Shown here: positions 13,090-24,165 of the stretch, piece after piece
Layout: the number at the start of each line of letters is the position of its first letter
Numbering within the stretch: position 1 is the stretch's first letter
Assembly (NCBI GenBank): GCA_027924645.1
Contig: BSBN01001017.1
Span: 10,876,501 to 10,940,500, forward strand
DNA: 64,000 bases
From: Cunninghamia lanceolata
Taxonomy: Eukaryota; Streptophyta; Pinopsida; Cupressales; Cupressaceae
Direction of reading: 5' to 3'
The notes under the pieces: generated by a model
Told to the model about the DNA's origin: nothing
Databases searched by the model: none
What the model saw: the letters and a program-made list of their open reading frames with translations, nothing else
Made by a program: the position numbers and the translations under genes

Positions 13090-13960
13090 TTGTGCATCTT
13101 AGTTTGGAGTAGGTGGGGTGATAACCCCTAACTTTTCTCTGAGATACTCAAAAGTATCCTTAGGCAGAGGCTTGGTGAAAATGTATGCAATCTGATCCTT
13201 GGTAGAGACATACTGTAACTTCACTTCATTCTCTGTCACCTTTTCTCTCAAAAAATGATACCTCATGGATATGTGCTTTGTCCTTGAATGCATCACTGGA
13301 TTCTTTGATATGTTGATGGCACTTGTATTGGCACAAAATATTGTAATTGGATCTTCATACACAACTCTGATATCCTTCAACATCTGCTTCATCCATAACA
13401 CTTGAGTGCAATTACATGTTGCAATGTATTTTTCTTCAGCAGTAGATAGGGATATTAAATCCTATTTCTTGCTCAACCAAGATACTAATCCTTTTCCCAA
13501 GAAGAATGCACCTCCACCTATGTTTTTTCTATCATCCACATCTCCGGCCCAATCTACATCAGTATATGCACTGAGAACAAATTCACTATCCCTGGGGTAC
13601 AACAAACCAAAATCTATTTTACCTTTTAAATAACTCAGAATTCTCTTGACTGCCATCACATGTGATTCCATGGGTTTTGCCTGAAATCTTGCCACAAGAC
13701 ACACTGCATGCATTATGTTACGTCTAGTGTGAGTCAGATAAAGTAATCCTCCAATCATAGATCTATACTTTTTCTGGTCTACCATGGGTGAGTTATCATC
13801 TTTTCTCAACTTACAACTAGTTATCATAGGTGTGCATATTGGTTTAGAGTCTTCCATCCCAAATTTCTTTAACAACTCTTTCACATACTTAGACTGAGAA
13901 ATGAAGATACCCTTATCTAATTGACTTATTTGTAGACCATGCCCTAGGAGATAATTTCAT
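13090..13960 (-). pseudogene. E2 copia reverse transcriptase C-terminus and RNase H
   Basis: From 13960 leftward this encodes the end of a copia reverse transcriptase (GLQISQLDKGIFISQSKYV, then KPICTPM, SMIGGLLYLT, AVKRILSYLKG) followed by RNase H (YTDVDWAGDVDDRK, SKNPVMHSRTKHI, RYHFLREKV, IFTKPLPKDTFEYLREKLGV). All are in one frame with a stop near 13453. The region upstream of the thumb, including the catalytic YVDD block, is absent. The usual C-D-N of the RNase H active site reads CANTS, so a catalytic Asp is replaced. The left end stops shortly before the polypurine tracts, as expected for the last gene of a copia element. It cannot encode an active enzyme. Confidence 0.88.
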
Positions 13961-14510
13961 AATCTTCTTGACTTCAGCAACCATCTCTAATTATTACATA
14001 CGCTGCTACACCCTTTTCTTTTTATTGCTCTGACTACTCCCTCTTAGGAATACACATTAGACCATATCTAGAACCTTCACATGCTATCACTTCTAGAGTA
14101 ACATATCTTGTTTTCTCAAGGGCTAAAAACAACTTAGTAGCCTCCATTTTGTACCACCAGAGTAACATTTTCTATTTGTGAGTACCTTTTACACATGGCC
14201 TTGCCTTAATTTCTCACCACTTCTCTATTCTCACTCAATTTAATCTCTGATCTACTCATCTGCAATTCCTTTTCTTTGCCAATGCACCTTTGCTCATTTT
14301 ACCCAAGAACTGGTCTTCAGTGTGATACTTTTGAAACAAATATAATGATCTTCAACTACGAAGGCATATTGATCCAATTTATGTTACTTTATTTTGCCCA
14401 TATTTTAGTCATTTTGGGCTTTTGGACCAGAATCCTTTTGTGCCTTGATCTATAGAGTTCCTTTCAAGCAATCTTCCATGTAAGTACTCATATCTCAACA
14501 CTGACTATCT

Positions 14511-14553
14511 GGCTGGGGGATTTTAAAATTTTCAATATAGCTCCCCCTAAGCC
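14511..14553. other. Post-gag stem-loop with polypurine arm in E2
   Basis: GGCTGGGGGA is followed after an A/T-rich loop by CTCCCCCTAAGCC, giving an imperfect inverted repeat just past the end of the gag module. The same structure occurs after gag in E1 (19755-19800) and E3 (33212-33256). Confidence 0.55.
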
Positions 14554-14569
14554 ATGACTCACAATCTAC

Positions 14570-15560
14570 TTCTTGGAGGAAGTAGCTACTCCAGAGCTTA
14601 GAGCACACTCATTTCTTCCTTCATTTGTTTCCTTCCTGACCCAAACCTTGTTCATTTCTTCCTTGACTTTTGCCGAATCAACCTTTTCCACTAATTTCTT
14701 CAATTCTTCTTGATTATCCTTCTTCATGTTCTTACTTTTGCAAAATCTTGCAACATGTCCAAGTTTGTTGCAATTAAAGCACATAGTATTTTTTTGACCA
14801 TTGTTCCCTTCATTCATCCTTGACCTGCATAGGTTGCCTTTATGCCCAAATTTATTGCATATATAACAGTAGCCACTGAAGGATTCCATTTTCCCATTTG
14901 TCCCATATCCTTTTCTCACTTGGCTTCTACACTCATTTGCTCTATGTCCCATTTTGTGGCAAGCATAGCATCTAATAGAATTCTGACTAGAGAAGGATGG
15001 AATATTTTGATTCACCCTATTTCTACACCAATCAGCCTTGTGACCAAATTTGTTACATAAATTGCAGTAACCATGGAAAGAAGAGTACCTTTGAGCGTTT
15101 GGCTGTCTAATTGGTAGTCTTTTGCTTCTTTGATTCTAAGTCCATTTGATCTTGTCCTCTTCCTAACTTGTTTTGAATCCTTTGTCTTTTCCAAATGTTA
15201 TACATTCTCTATCATCTTTCTGTTCTACTACTAGCTTATCATATCTGGTAGCATTCACACTGAATTGATCTCTTTGAGCCTGTACATGTTTCAAATTAGC
15301 TTTCAATTCTTCACCCTCTTCTTTAAGCTTCATATAGTCTTTAATTTTGTCTTTCAGACACTTCTCAATCTTTGTCTTTTCTTCAATGTTCTCTTTTAGA
15401 GTTTGCTATAACTGCCTGATTTGCCTTCTTAAATCTTCTTTCAAATCCATGTCTTCATCTATAGTTCTTGAGTTGTCTTTGTCAATACTAGCAATTAAGC
15501 ACATATTCATTTGATTCACAGCAGCTTTGTGATCTTCCATATCACATTCAGTGGTCTAGG
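14570..15560 (-). pseudogene. E2 gag-like module: coiled coil plus four zinc knuckles
   Basis: Directly after the integrase reading, the minus strand encodes a Lys/Glu-rich coiled coil and then four CCHC knuckles in a row: CNLCNKFGHKADWC, CYACHKMGHRANEC, CYICNKFGHKGNLC and CFNCNKLGHVARFC. It ends in a basic tail with MNKVWVRKE. CCHC knuckles bind RNA in retroelement nucleocapsids. The module matches those of E1, E3 and E5, where it follows the primer site, so its place behind integrase is abnormal. Several stops and at least one frameshift interrupt it. Gag identity is strong from the knuckles. How it came to lie here is inference. Confidence 0.82.
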
Positions 15561-15639
15561 AACATTCTTGTTTTTCAATTTGCAAACCCTTGTTGGTTGG
15601 GACTAAATTCTCCTGGATGTTTTTAATAACCTTGACATT

Positions 15640-16310
15640 TGTACTTTCCACAATCCTTCCCAATCTATTGTTGTAATATTGGTAGGCTCTAGTCTAGGAT
15701 GAGTATCCAAGAAAAATGCCTTCCTCATACTTAGCATTGTCCTTTTCCATTCTGATGAGGCACTTGCTTCCAAAGATTTTGAAATATTTCATAGTGGGTA
15801 TTGAAATACACCATAACTCAGCAAGGGTCTTTCCTTCTTTGGATGTTACCTGAACTCTGTTTAATGTATAGATAGTGGTTTGTATTGCCTCCTTCCAAAA
15901 TACACCTGGTAAATTTGCTTATTCTATCATTAATTTTGCATTCTCCTAAATAGTTCTACTTGCTTCTTCCATTATTTTAATTTTGGAAGAGAGTTGTTTT
16001 TCTATCCTATAGGTTTCACAAAATATACTGAAATCATTTGAGATATGTTCTTCTTCTTTCCCAATTCTTAGGCCTTTGATATTCATGCCTAGCTCATTTT
16101 CAAGGGTTTCTTTAAAAAATTTGAGTGCCTCTAGAATCTCTGATTTATCTTTTAAAAAGCTGACCCAAGTCATTCTAGAAAAGTCATCAATGAAAAACAT
16201 AAAGTACCTTTGACCATGGAGGCTTGGTAATCTTGTAGGACCACAAAAGTTTGTATGAATTGATTCCAATCATTCAGTGGAGAATCCTTCCTTATCTTGC
16301 CATGCTTTTC
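15640..16310 (-). pseudogene. E2 copia integrase core, inactive
   Basis: The minus strand reads IHTNFCGPTRLPSLHGQRYF, then FIDDFSRMTWV, then the second-Asp region and a C-terminal part with LPGVFWKEAIQTTIYTLNRV, ELW, FGSKCLIRM and EEGIFLGYSS. These are hallmark copia integrase blocks. The first catalytic Asp is present. The SDNGGEY block has become IGKEEEH, so the second Asp is gone, and the PQQNGVAERKNRT block is worn to MEEASRT. Stops occur near 15947 and 15693. It follows the GAG-pre-integrase segment without a spacer. Confidence 0.87.
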
Positions 16311-16380
16311 TTGACAATCTTTGACATTTCCTACAATTGATGTTGCTTGAGTAGATCCTTCACAATCTGAACTGAGTTTG

Positions 16381-16950
16381 TTAAGTCATCAAGATTTGTA
16401 TAGCAAAGTCTTCTATGCCAAACCCAACTTTCATTTGTCTGAGATGTGTATCCAAGAAAGTCACTTTTTTTCTGAGATGATAGAGGTTATTTTCAGTTCT
16501 TTTTGCAATTGCTATTGTAGCTCTAGAATTTTCTTTGACTTCAAGAGAGTCATTCTCAAATACAAACTTGAATCCCTTCATGCATAACTGTCTAACACTT
16601 AAGAGATTTTGTTTCAAACCTTTTACAAAAAGAACATCTTCAGATATTTGTATGTTGCCAAAATTTGACAATCCTATTCCTCAGACTTCAGTAGTACAAT
16701 AATCTCTGAATCTGACAAGCCCTTCATTGTATTCTTCCAGACTAATGAACTTACTTCTGTCACAAGTCATATGCTTTGAGAAACTACTATCAATAACCCA
16801 ACAATCTTCATCACTGGTACAAGCTTTAGACCATCTTTGATGGTTGTCATTTTGTTCTTTGTGACTCGCTTCCTTGGACAATCTGCTCTTGATATCTCTT
16901 GATGAGCATTCGGTTGTATCGAATAGTATTTGCTTTCCTTTTGTCTCCAT
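16381..16950 (-). pseudogene. E2 copia protease remnant and GAG-pre-integrase domain
   Basis: From 16950 leftward, CWVIDSSFSKHMTCDRSKF matches the copia protease active-site block, usually IDSGCSKHMTG. Here the Gly after Asp-Ser is changed, so the catalytic D-S/T-G is lost. The next segment, with VLFVKGLKQNLLSVRQLC and NNLYHLRKK, is the GAG-pre-integrase domain. The leader from the primer site at 17005 to the protease is only about 180 bp and holds no gag. Leader bases still resemble those of E1 and E3, so gag was probably removed from this position. Broken by stops between 16671 and 16681 and beyond. Confidence 0.82.
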
Positions 16951-17007
16951 TCGGATCTCCCTTGAGTTGTTAGACTCTTTCCAAAGGGACTTGGCTCTGA
17001 TACCAAT

Positions 17008-18535
17008 TGTTGATATGCACTAGACAACTGAGAAGGGGGGGTGAATCAGTTGTCACAAAACTTAAACACTTTTTGCAATTCAAACATTCATCACTTATCC
17101 ACAATTATTATGTTTTAATAATGAGAACATGAAATCAAAAACTTAACCACAGATACAAAATCAAACACAAGAGACACCAGATTTACATGGAAAACCCCAA
17201 GGTGGGGAAAAACCACGGAGAGGATTAACTCTCAATATATATTGCAATCTTGAAATAGTGATGTTTAGGCTTGGTCACCCCATGGGCCTAAACATACTAG
17301 ATTACTGCCATGAAGAACAATTAGGTCTAGGAGGCTCACTTCCATAACCCTAAACCTAGCAAGATTACAATAAGGGTTGTTAAACCCTATTCACTACCAT
17401 GATCAACACCTTTCACTATTTGCAACTAAAGTATAATAATTTCCTTGCTCTGCCTTTCCTCTGCTATGCTCTTCCACTTTTCTTCTCTTCCTCTTATTTC
17501 CTTTACCCCTCCTCTGCTCTGCCTTTGTACCTTTCTTAATCTATATTTGTTTTCACTCAAGGACACCTTTTCCATGACTCAACTACAAGTATTTATACAT
17601 TACATCAACCTTGGAATGATCATCAAGGTCAGCATCACAATCATCAACCATTGGAATAATCTCCAAGGTCGGTATTACAAACATTTACAAAATAGGTCCT
17701 GACTTATTACAACTTTATGCAAAGGGAATGAAATGAAAATCACACCACACCTTAGCTGGGACTCAAACACAATCTTCCATGCCACAACATGCTTCCACAA
17801 TCTTCCAGAGATCTCCGTAATCACTGGGATCAACCAGGTCAGCCAAGACTAGTTACACGTTACATTAACTGGGAACAATCTTCACACACCATCACAATTT
17901 CTTAATGTGGACCAAAGTCCATATAGGAACATGATTAGGAGACATCCACAACCATGCTATAATCATCAAGAGCAACTGCATGAACCTTAACAACTTTATC
18001 CATAGGAATCTTCTCACTGGAACACATGAGCTTCACTGTCTTCAACTGTCATAAAATAAAGATAGCTTACGGACCACCAAACCATGAACCATTACAACTG
18101 TAGGCACTTATCATCATCCCAGACTTCCCTCTAGAACCATAGAATAGAATACTTTAGTGCGGAGGAATGTGGAGCCAGATATTGTCTTCCTATCTCAACT
18201 AAACTTATAAAAAAAGTAGGTTTCACTCTGGTGAATACAACTCACTTAGATCTTCATGTGGATGACTCAACCCTAGAATGTAGCATCCTCAGACATACTT
18301 CTAACTTACTTCCAATCCACAAACCACAATCTTCAAATAGGAATAAATGCGGAGCAATTTACTGGACTGTTCTTCAACATACAACTCACTTTCTGTACTG
18401 CACTTCATTGTAACTCGTTTCTTCTGGAGAGGCTAATTTTCTCAATATCCTCAACATACAAGTCCTCTAAAAAAGTAATAGAATAAGATACAGTTGACAC
18501 CAATGACAACACCAATTAGGCACATACTTGCAACA
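17008..18535 (-). repeat. E2 5' LTR with adjacent primer site
   Basis: It pairs with 11222-12772. It starts TGTTGATATGCACTAG and ends TTGCAACA. The primer site lies 2 bp inside the element at 16990-17005. The duplication AATAC follows at 18536-18540. Confidence 0.93.
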
Positions 18536-18540
18536 AATAC

Positions 18541-19364
18541 TACCTATGCTATTTAGATGATTTCTAATTTGAACAGCAACAGGTTTATCATTTGTCCAAA
18601 ATAGATTCTTCATACCTAGCAACTCTTGTATGAAGTAAAAGAATAAATATATAAGAAGTGTACCATACTTGAATGGATATTTTTGGTCTTTGGTCTTCCT
18701 TAAGTTTTCCATTAGCTGTTGATGGAGCAGTTCACAAAGATCATACTCTACATCATCTTTAATCATCTCATACGCTGTGTAGATTGCTATACTGGAGACT
18801 AAAATTCTCCCAGTTTAAGAAATAAACTTTGTGGCAAATAATCATGGATGCAAATCTTACTGCATGGTCTTCAATGTCGTTGATTGTTAGTGCCCTTTTG
18901 TCAAACTTTGCTCCAGTGGCCACCATTACAGTGTCATTTTTCATGGCTTTCAACAATGGTACCAATCTGGTGGAGTTTAATCTAGTTATTGCCCTTATAG
19001 CATCTTTTGTAATCTTAAACAGTCTCTCAAGCCACATGAATTCATCATGATCCCCATTTAATACATACCAGACCCATTCATCCTCAACGAATGTAGGAAA
19101 ATCAATGTACTAAATGAATTTCTTTATCTCCAGTGCCTTGTATTCATTCTTCAAATCATAATTCTTGCCGCACAAGTGATTTAGGAATAAGTCTGTGAGT
19201 TTTCTCTTTCCATGGTCTTCTAGGGCAACATGAATATAAGCCCTAACATCCTCTACATGCAAAACTCCATGTGGAACTTCTAAAAATGCACCCATCTGAT
19301 TAACTTTGATTGATTTAAATGGATGTTTCTTGAATTTAGGTTGTGGTCACTGTGGGGTTGCCAT
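18541..19364 (-). pseudogene. E1 protein B, N-terminal part
   Basis: The likely start is the ATG at 19364 (MATPQ, stop, then PKFKKHPFKS), chosen because it aligns with the E3 start at 32632. It continues through VPHGVLHVEDVRAYIH, a DEFMWLERLFKITKDAIRAI block, GAKFDKRALTINDIED, FASMIICHKVY, then YDLCELLHQQLMENL and a hydrophobic helical segment (LLIYLFFYF), to NHLNSIG. There the E2 insertion cuts the gene, which resumes at 11216. All these blocks recur in E3. It is probably a folded helical domain. The hydrophobic stretch is short and is conserved within this domain, so I do not call a membrane protein. Function unknown. Confidence 0.68.
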
Positions 19365-19814
19365 TGCAAAGATTCAATAGATTCACAATAGAGTTTCAAT
19401 GGTAAATACCTTGTTATGCTGAATTAGGGTTTTCTTTGCTTGAATCGCTCTGAGTTCTTTGAATTTCTGTTGTCATTTAAAATCTTGCTTCAATCTTTCT
19501 TGGATATTTGTTGGCTCGAATTCCTGAATGCAAAGTGAGTTAGAAGGCAAATGAGTTTCTTTTTATCCTTCGCACTTGACCTAATCATCATAAATGCTCA
19601 TTCTCAAAATTGCCTAACTTTTCTTTGATAGATACAATTGATCAAAATTGCTCCGCAATGTGCTTCACTGACTCATTTTCTTCCCAATTTTCTTTCATAA
19701 GATCTTTCATATCAGATTCCACCATATATCCTCATGTTGGACTCCAACACTAACTATCTGATTGGGGGTTTTAGATTTTCAACACTGCTCCCCCTAAGCT
19801 AGAGCTCCTAATTT
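19365..19814. other. E1 spacer between gag and protein B
   Basis: No coding signal. It contains the conserved post-gag stem-loop with GCTCCCCCTAAGC at 19755-19800 and otherwise AT-rich sequence. The segment beside protein B is weakly alike in E3. Confidence 0.5.
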
Positions 19815-20940
19815 ACTTCCCAGAGGAAGTATCTACACCAGATACTGGTGCAGATCCATCCTTAAATTTAATTACTTCTTTCTTGATCCAAATCTTGTCC
19901 ATTTCTTTCTAAGTTTCAATCGGATCAACCTTTTCTTTTCCCTTATCATTCCTTTGCTCTGTTTTCCTTTCTTCAATAAGGTAGTTTCTTTTCACATTTT
20001 TTGCTTCTACAAATTCTTACAATATGTCCATACTTGTTGCAATTGTAGTACACCACATTCCTTTGTCTTTGATTCCTTCTATTGATTGGATTTGATCTAC
20101 ATTGATTAACCATATGTCCAAATCTATTGCATGCAAAACACTTTCCATTGAATGATTGACTATTCCTTGCATTGTAAGAACCATTCCTTACCAGATTTCT
20201 GTATTCATTTGATTTATGACCAATTTTCTTGCAATTGAAACATTGACCAGAGAATGATGGAACATTCTGATTTACTCTACTTCTACATTGAGTAGATTTA
20301 TGACCAAACTTATTGCAATTAAAATAGTGCCATTGAAAGATGGATACCTTTGAGCATTTGGCTATCTGACCAAAGGTCTTTGAGGTCTTCTTCTTTTATT
20401 TCTAAACTGGTTCCCTCTATTTTTCTTTAAATCAGTGTTTGTTTGACTAGATTTTAAACATTCTCCTTTCTCAAATGCCAAACTTTACTTATCATCACCA
20501 CTCTTTTGACTAGCAATCATTTCATCAATCTTTGCAATACTTATATTGAACTTTTCTTCATAGCTCTTGGATTTTTTCAAGTCTTCTTGTAGACTCACAA
20601 TTTCTTTTTCAAGTTTGGCACAATCTTTTGATTTTCTTTTCACCATTAAATTTAGATCTTCTACTTTTGTTCTTTCTATAACTTCTGCTTCCAAATCATT
20701 CAGGGTTTCATTTGCTGGTATCAATTGATCACTAACTTATTTATATTTTTCTTTGAATTTCTTGACTTGTTCTTTTAATTTTGAGATGCATTCATCAGAA
20801 TCTTGTAAGTTATCCTTTAGATCCTTGACTTCTGCTTCAACCTTTTTAAGATCAATAAGAGTTTCTTCTAGTTCCTTATTGCTTTTATAGTTTCCAAATC
20901 TTCTTTTTGCCATGATTACACTACCCCAGATCTTCCTCAA
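19815..20940 (-). pseudogene. E1 gag: coiled coil plus four zinc knuckles
   Basis: It lies directly after the 5' LTR and primer site. The N-terminal half (20485-20940) is a charged coiled coil with LKKVEAEVKDLKDNL and LEKEIVSLQEDLKKS. After LVR-PNAQRYPSFNG the minus strand encodes four CCHC-type units: CFNCNKFGHKSTQC, a second with the last Cys changed to Tyr, CFACNRFGHMVNQC, and one with its second Cys position altered. The tail has MDKIWIKKEV. Stops and frameshifts break it. Coiled-coil N-terminus and RNA-binding knuckles fit a structural gag. The same layout occurs in E2, E3 and E5. Confidence 0.8.
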
Positions 20941-20981
20941 GCTATTAGGCTTCTTCCAAGGAACCTTGCTCTAATACCAAT

Positions 20982-22481
20982 CATTGATAGTAAGGAATAC
21001 TAAGAGGGGGGGTGAATTAGTATTCCACAAAACCACTTCTTAACAAGTCTATGAATCCAATCTCCAAAATTAATAATATGAAAGAAGAAAAAACATAGGA
21101 GCAACAACCATAAAAACCTAACAAATGAACACCAAGATTTTTATGTGGAAAACCCAAAAAGGGAAAAACCACAGTGATTGTTAGCTCACAATATATTAAT
21201 ATAGCACAATACCGGATTACATTAAGGCTCACTACCCTAAGAAATCCTCACTACAAGAAAGGCTCACTACCAAACAAGTTCACTGCCTAGAGAAAGAAAG
21301 AAGAAAGAAGAATGGCTCACTACCAAGTTGAACTTCTCAGATTGCATCTACACATGCATAGTTGTAGCTCCAATGAAGCACAAAAATATTGTCTCAAAAC
21401 TCTTCATGTTTGACTGCTCTATTTCATTGCTCTACTTTTACATGGGAATAAGATCTCTCTTCTTCTACTCTTTATTATTTCCACAAAATCACCTTCCACT
21501 ATATGTTGCAGATATGTATATTCACATTTGCATCACACACCACAAACACTGAATTCGATCCCTTATATATATCCGCAACACTTAGAATGTTCATATTAGG
21601 TTGGCTTAGTAAAGTGAAACATGCACTCATACCTTAAGTAGCTTGTCGGCCAAATTCATTTACCAAAACTCCTAGCAAACTCAAACAACACTTGAATTGT
21701 ATTCACATATGTCAGCCTCAACTATTTAACAACTTAGGATTAAGTTCTAAATAATAGAACTTACCGCATACAATTCAGACTTGTCATGTCAGTCTCTAAC
21801 TAAGACTACCACTGATTCAGTTCATCTGTCAGACTACAACTTTTACTGTAGACCACAGGGGTTGCTAAAAATCATGTCAAAGAATCCTTAGACATCATAG
21901 ATCATACCTTCAGAACCGCAAAGCAAAATATCATATAGCGGCAAAATGTGGACCATCAGAACTCAGACTCTGTTACAATCAAACTCTATCAAACAATGTA
22001 GTGATACTCAATAGTTAGCAACTATCCTTCTGGTGGACTTCAAAACTTACAACTCTAGATTTAGACACTTCATATAAGCTTTTACAACACCTCAAAACCA
22101 CATATCTAGATATGCAACACTGGAGGAATGCGAACCAAAACAACTAAGTGTACTGCTTTGAATAACACTGTATTCTATTCTAGTGGACTTAGGCCATTTG
22201 AAGATATACTTCTAGAATTGATCAAAGGATAAAACCTTGAATATAAGATCATTTGAGAGTTAGGAACATATACCATAACCACAAAGCTTGGTCTTCAATT
22301 GCGGACCAATGCCATTCCAAACACTGTTATCCTATTGTTGCTTCTATACATTGCCAACACTTAGCCAATAGGACTAAGTCTTCTTCACCAGACCAAAAAC
22401 TATGTTCCAACCTTGTTCCTTTCCTTATTTCCATCAATGACAACACTCAATTATTCAACATAGAAGTGTCTCTTGCCAACA
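20982..22481 (-). repeat. E1 5' LTR
   Basis: It matches 7046-8583. The expected first bases TG read CA here; the outer end CCAACA is intact and is followed by TATAC. A TATA-like stretch ATATATAAGG lies on the minus strand at 21561-21570. Confidence 0.9.
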
Positions 22482-22486
22482 TATAC

Positions 22487-23520
22487 AACACAAACTCCTT
22501 AGGAAACAAATAATGTCTCGACTTCTTCAAGGCTTGAATTATGACATAGAACTCTTGATCATAAAATGAATATCTTCTCCTTGCATCATTCAACTTCTCA
22601 CTGAAATATGCTACAGTTCTTCCTTCTTGACTTAACACTGCTCCTATTGCATTTCCACTTGCATCATAATCTACTTGAAATACTTTATTGAAATCCGGTA
22701 ATACTAATATATGTTGCTTTGTCACTTTCTGCTTCAACAATTTAGAACTCTTATGTGCTCCTAGTGTCCACTTAAACTCCTTTCTGTCACCTCTCATTGT
22801 CTCTGTCATAGGGTTGCATACTGAACATAAACTTCTGATGAACTTCTGGTAGAAACTAGCTAATCCATGAAATGATCTGACTTCTTCAATGATCTCAGGT
22901 GTAGGCCACTCAACAATTGCTCTAACTTTCTTAGGGTCCATCTTCAATCCCTTTGTAGAAATCACAAACCCTAAGTATACCGATTCTTCCTTCGTGAAAC
23001 TACACTTCTTGATGTTTATCAGCAATTTCTCTTCTCTCATTCTCTACAATAGTTGTCTTAGGTGCCACAAATGTTCTTCTTTTGTCTTACTAAAAATCAT
23101 AATATCATCCAAATATACCATAACAAACACCTAAGAATTGCTTCAGAACTTCATTCATCAATCTCATGAAAGTACTCGGTGCATTAGTCAATCCAAAAGG
23201 CATCACTGACCACTCATACAATCCTTCATTTTTCTTAAAAGCAATCTTCCACTCATCTCCTTCTGTAATTTTGATCTGATGGTATTTACTCTTCAAATCT
23301 ATCTTTGTAAAATACTTTGCTCCACTCAAAAAATCCATAATATCATCCATCCTAGGCAAAGGAAATCTATAATTAACTATGATCTTGTTGATTGCTCTAG
23401 AGTCTGTACACATTCTCCATTCTCTATCCTTCTTCGATGCTAGCACTGCAAGTATTGCACAAGGACTCAAACTCTCTTTGATCTATCCATTCCTCAACAG
23501 CTCATGTATCTATCTATTCA
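22487..23520 (-). pseudogene. E0 gypsy reverse transcriptase and RNase H N-terminal part
   Basis: Reading leftward: [56 protein letters not shown], then after a frameshift [18 protein letters not shown], the thumb (YLGFVISTKGLKMDPKKVRAI) and RNase H (FQVDYDASGNAIGAVLSQ, KLNDARRRYSFYDQEF, SRHYLFPKEFVLY). YLDD is the polymerase active site. At 22487 the reading is cut by E1 and continues at 7040 with TNHQALMYLN. It carries a frameshift at about 23110, stops, and Lys for Gly in DLKSKYHQ. Assignment to Ty3/gypsy is firm. Confidence 0.92.
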
Positions 23521-23639
23521 GTTCTTCATTCTCTATCGGTGTCATTTTGTGTGCTAAATTGTTAGGCAAACTAGATCCAGGTATAAGATCCATGTGATGA
23601 CTAATACTCCTAATTGGTGGCAATCCTTCAGGTCTGTGT

Positions 23640-24165
23640 ATTTAGGTTTTCAGGCTTCTTAAGAATCAAATCATAACACATAGTCTCATGTCTCAAACCA
23701 TCTAGGAATTTCCTTCCATCTACCAAACAAATTCTAGCATTCCCACATACTTCACTCTTAGGATCATCTTCCAAAGGAATCAAAGTAATTCTCTTTCCAT
23801 TTGATGTTATAGTATATGTATTCTTTCTCCCATCATATATAGCTTTCCTATCATACTACCATGGTCTATCCAACAAAATATGACATACATCCATAGGCAT
23901 AATATCACACAATACCTCATTATGATAATTTCCAATATGAAATTGCACCAAACATTGTTCACTCACCAATACCTTATGATCATCCTAAATCCATACTATT
24001 TGATATAGCTTAGGGTATTTCAATCTTTCCAACGTTAGCTTAGTCACCATCTCCTCTGAAACCAAGTTATCTAAACTACCACTATCAATTACAACTTTAC
24101 AACATTTACCTCCTAATTTGCATCTAGTTCTGAATAGAATTTTCCTCTATGGTGATTCCTCATTT
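23640..24165 (-). pseudogene. E0 retroviral-type protease
   Basis: The minus strand encodes CKVVIDSGSLDNLVSEEMV, in which D-S-G is the aspartic protease active site, and then CDIMPMDVCHILLDRPW followed by YDRKAIYDGRKNTYTI. These are characteristic of plant gypsy proteases. It lies between the gag knuckle and the reverse transcriptase, as expected. Stops at Gln/Trp-type codons interrupt it. Confidence 0.8.

Larger units (their letters stand above)
11222..18535 (-). mobile_element. E2: rearranged Ty1/copia LTR retrotransposon
   Basis: LTRs of about 1.5 kb (11222-12772 and 17008-18535) have TGTTGATATG starts and CA ends, flanked by perfect duplications AATAC at 11217-11221 and 18536-18540. The primer site TGGTATCAGAGCCAAG (minus strand of 16990-17005) matches plant initiator tRNA-Met, as is standard for copia. 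Reading leftward the internal order is protease remnant, GAG-pre-integrase, integrase, coiled coil plus zinc knuckles (a gag module), reverse transcriptase C-terminus, RNase H. The normal order puts gag first and a full reverse transcriptase after integrase, so this copy is a mosaic. It interrupts the E1 protein B gene between NHLNSIGS and AQNSALWGYF. Confidence 0.92.
7046..22481 (-). mobile_element. E1: non-autonomous copia-style LTR element carrying gag and protein B, split by E2
   Basis: LTRs of about 1.5 kb (7046-8583 and 20982-22481) flank an internal region holding a zinc-knuckle gag (19815-20940) and protein B (18541-19364 plus 8828-11216). There is no protease, integrase or reverse transcriptase of its own. 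Target copies TATAT (7041-7045) and TATAC (22482-22486) flank it. Removing it restores the E0 RNase H reading FVLY-TNHQALMYLN, which proves the insertion. The primer site reads ATTGGTATTAGAGC on the minus strand of 20968-20981, an initiator-Met type with one change. The outer TG/CA ends are each mutated at the inner LTR edges. E2 lies inside its protein B gene. It would need enzymes supplied in trans. Confidence 0.88.

Noticed and set aside
14570..15560. Separate nested insertion delivering the gag module into E2
   Set aside because: No LTR ends, terminal repeats or target duplications at its edges. Template switching explains it better.
18541..18766. Transmembrane protein, from a hydrophobic FFYF-rich helix
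   Set aside because: The stretch is short and conserved within the helical domain of protein B in E1 and E3. No signal peptide or second membrane segment.
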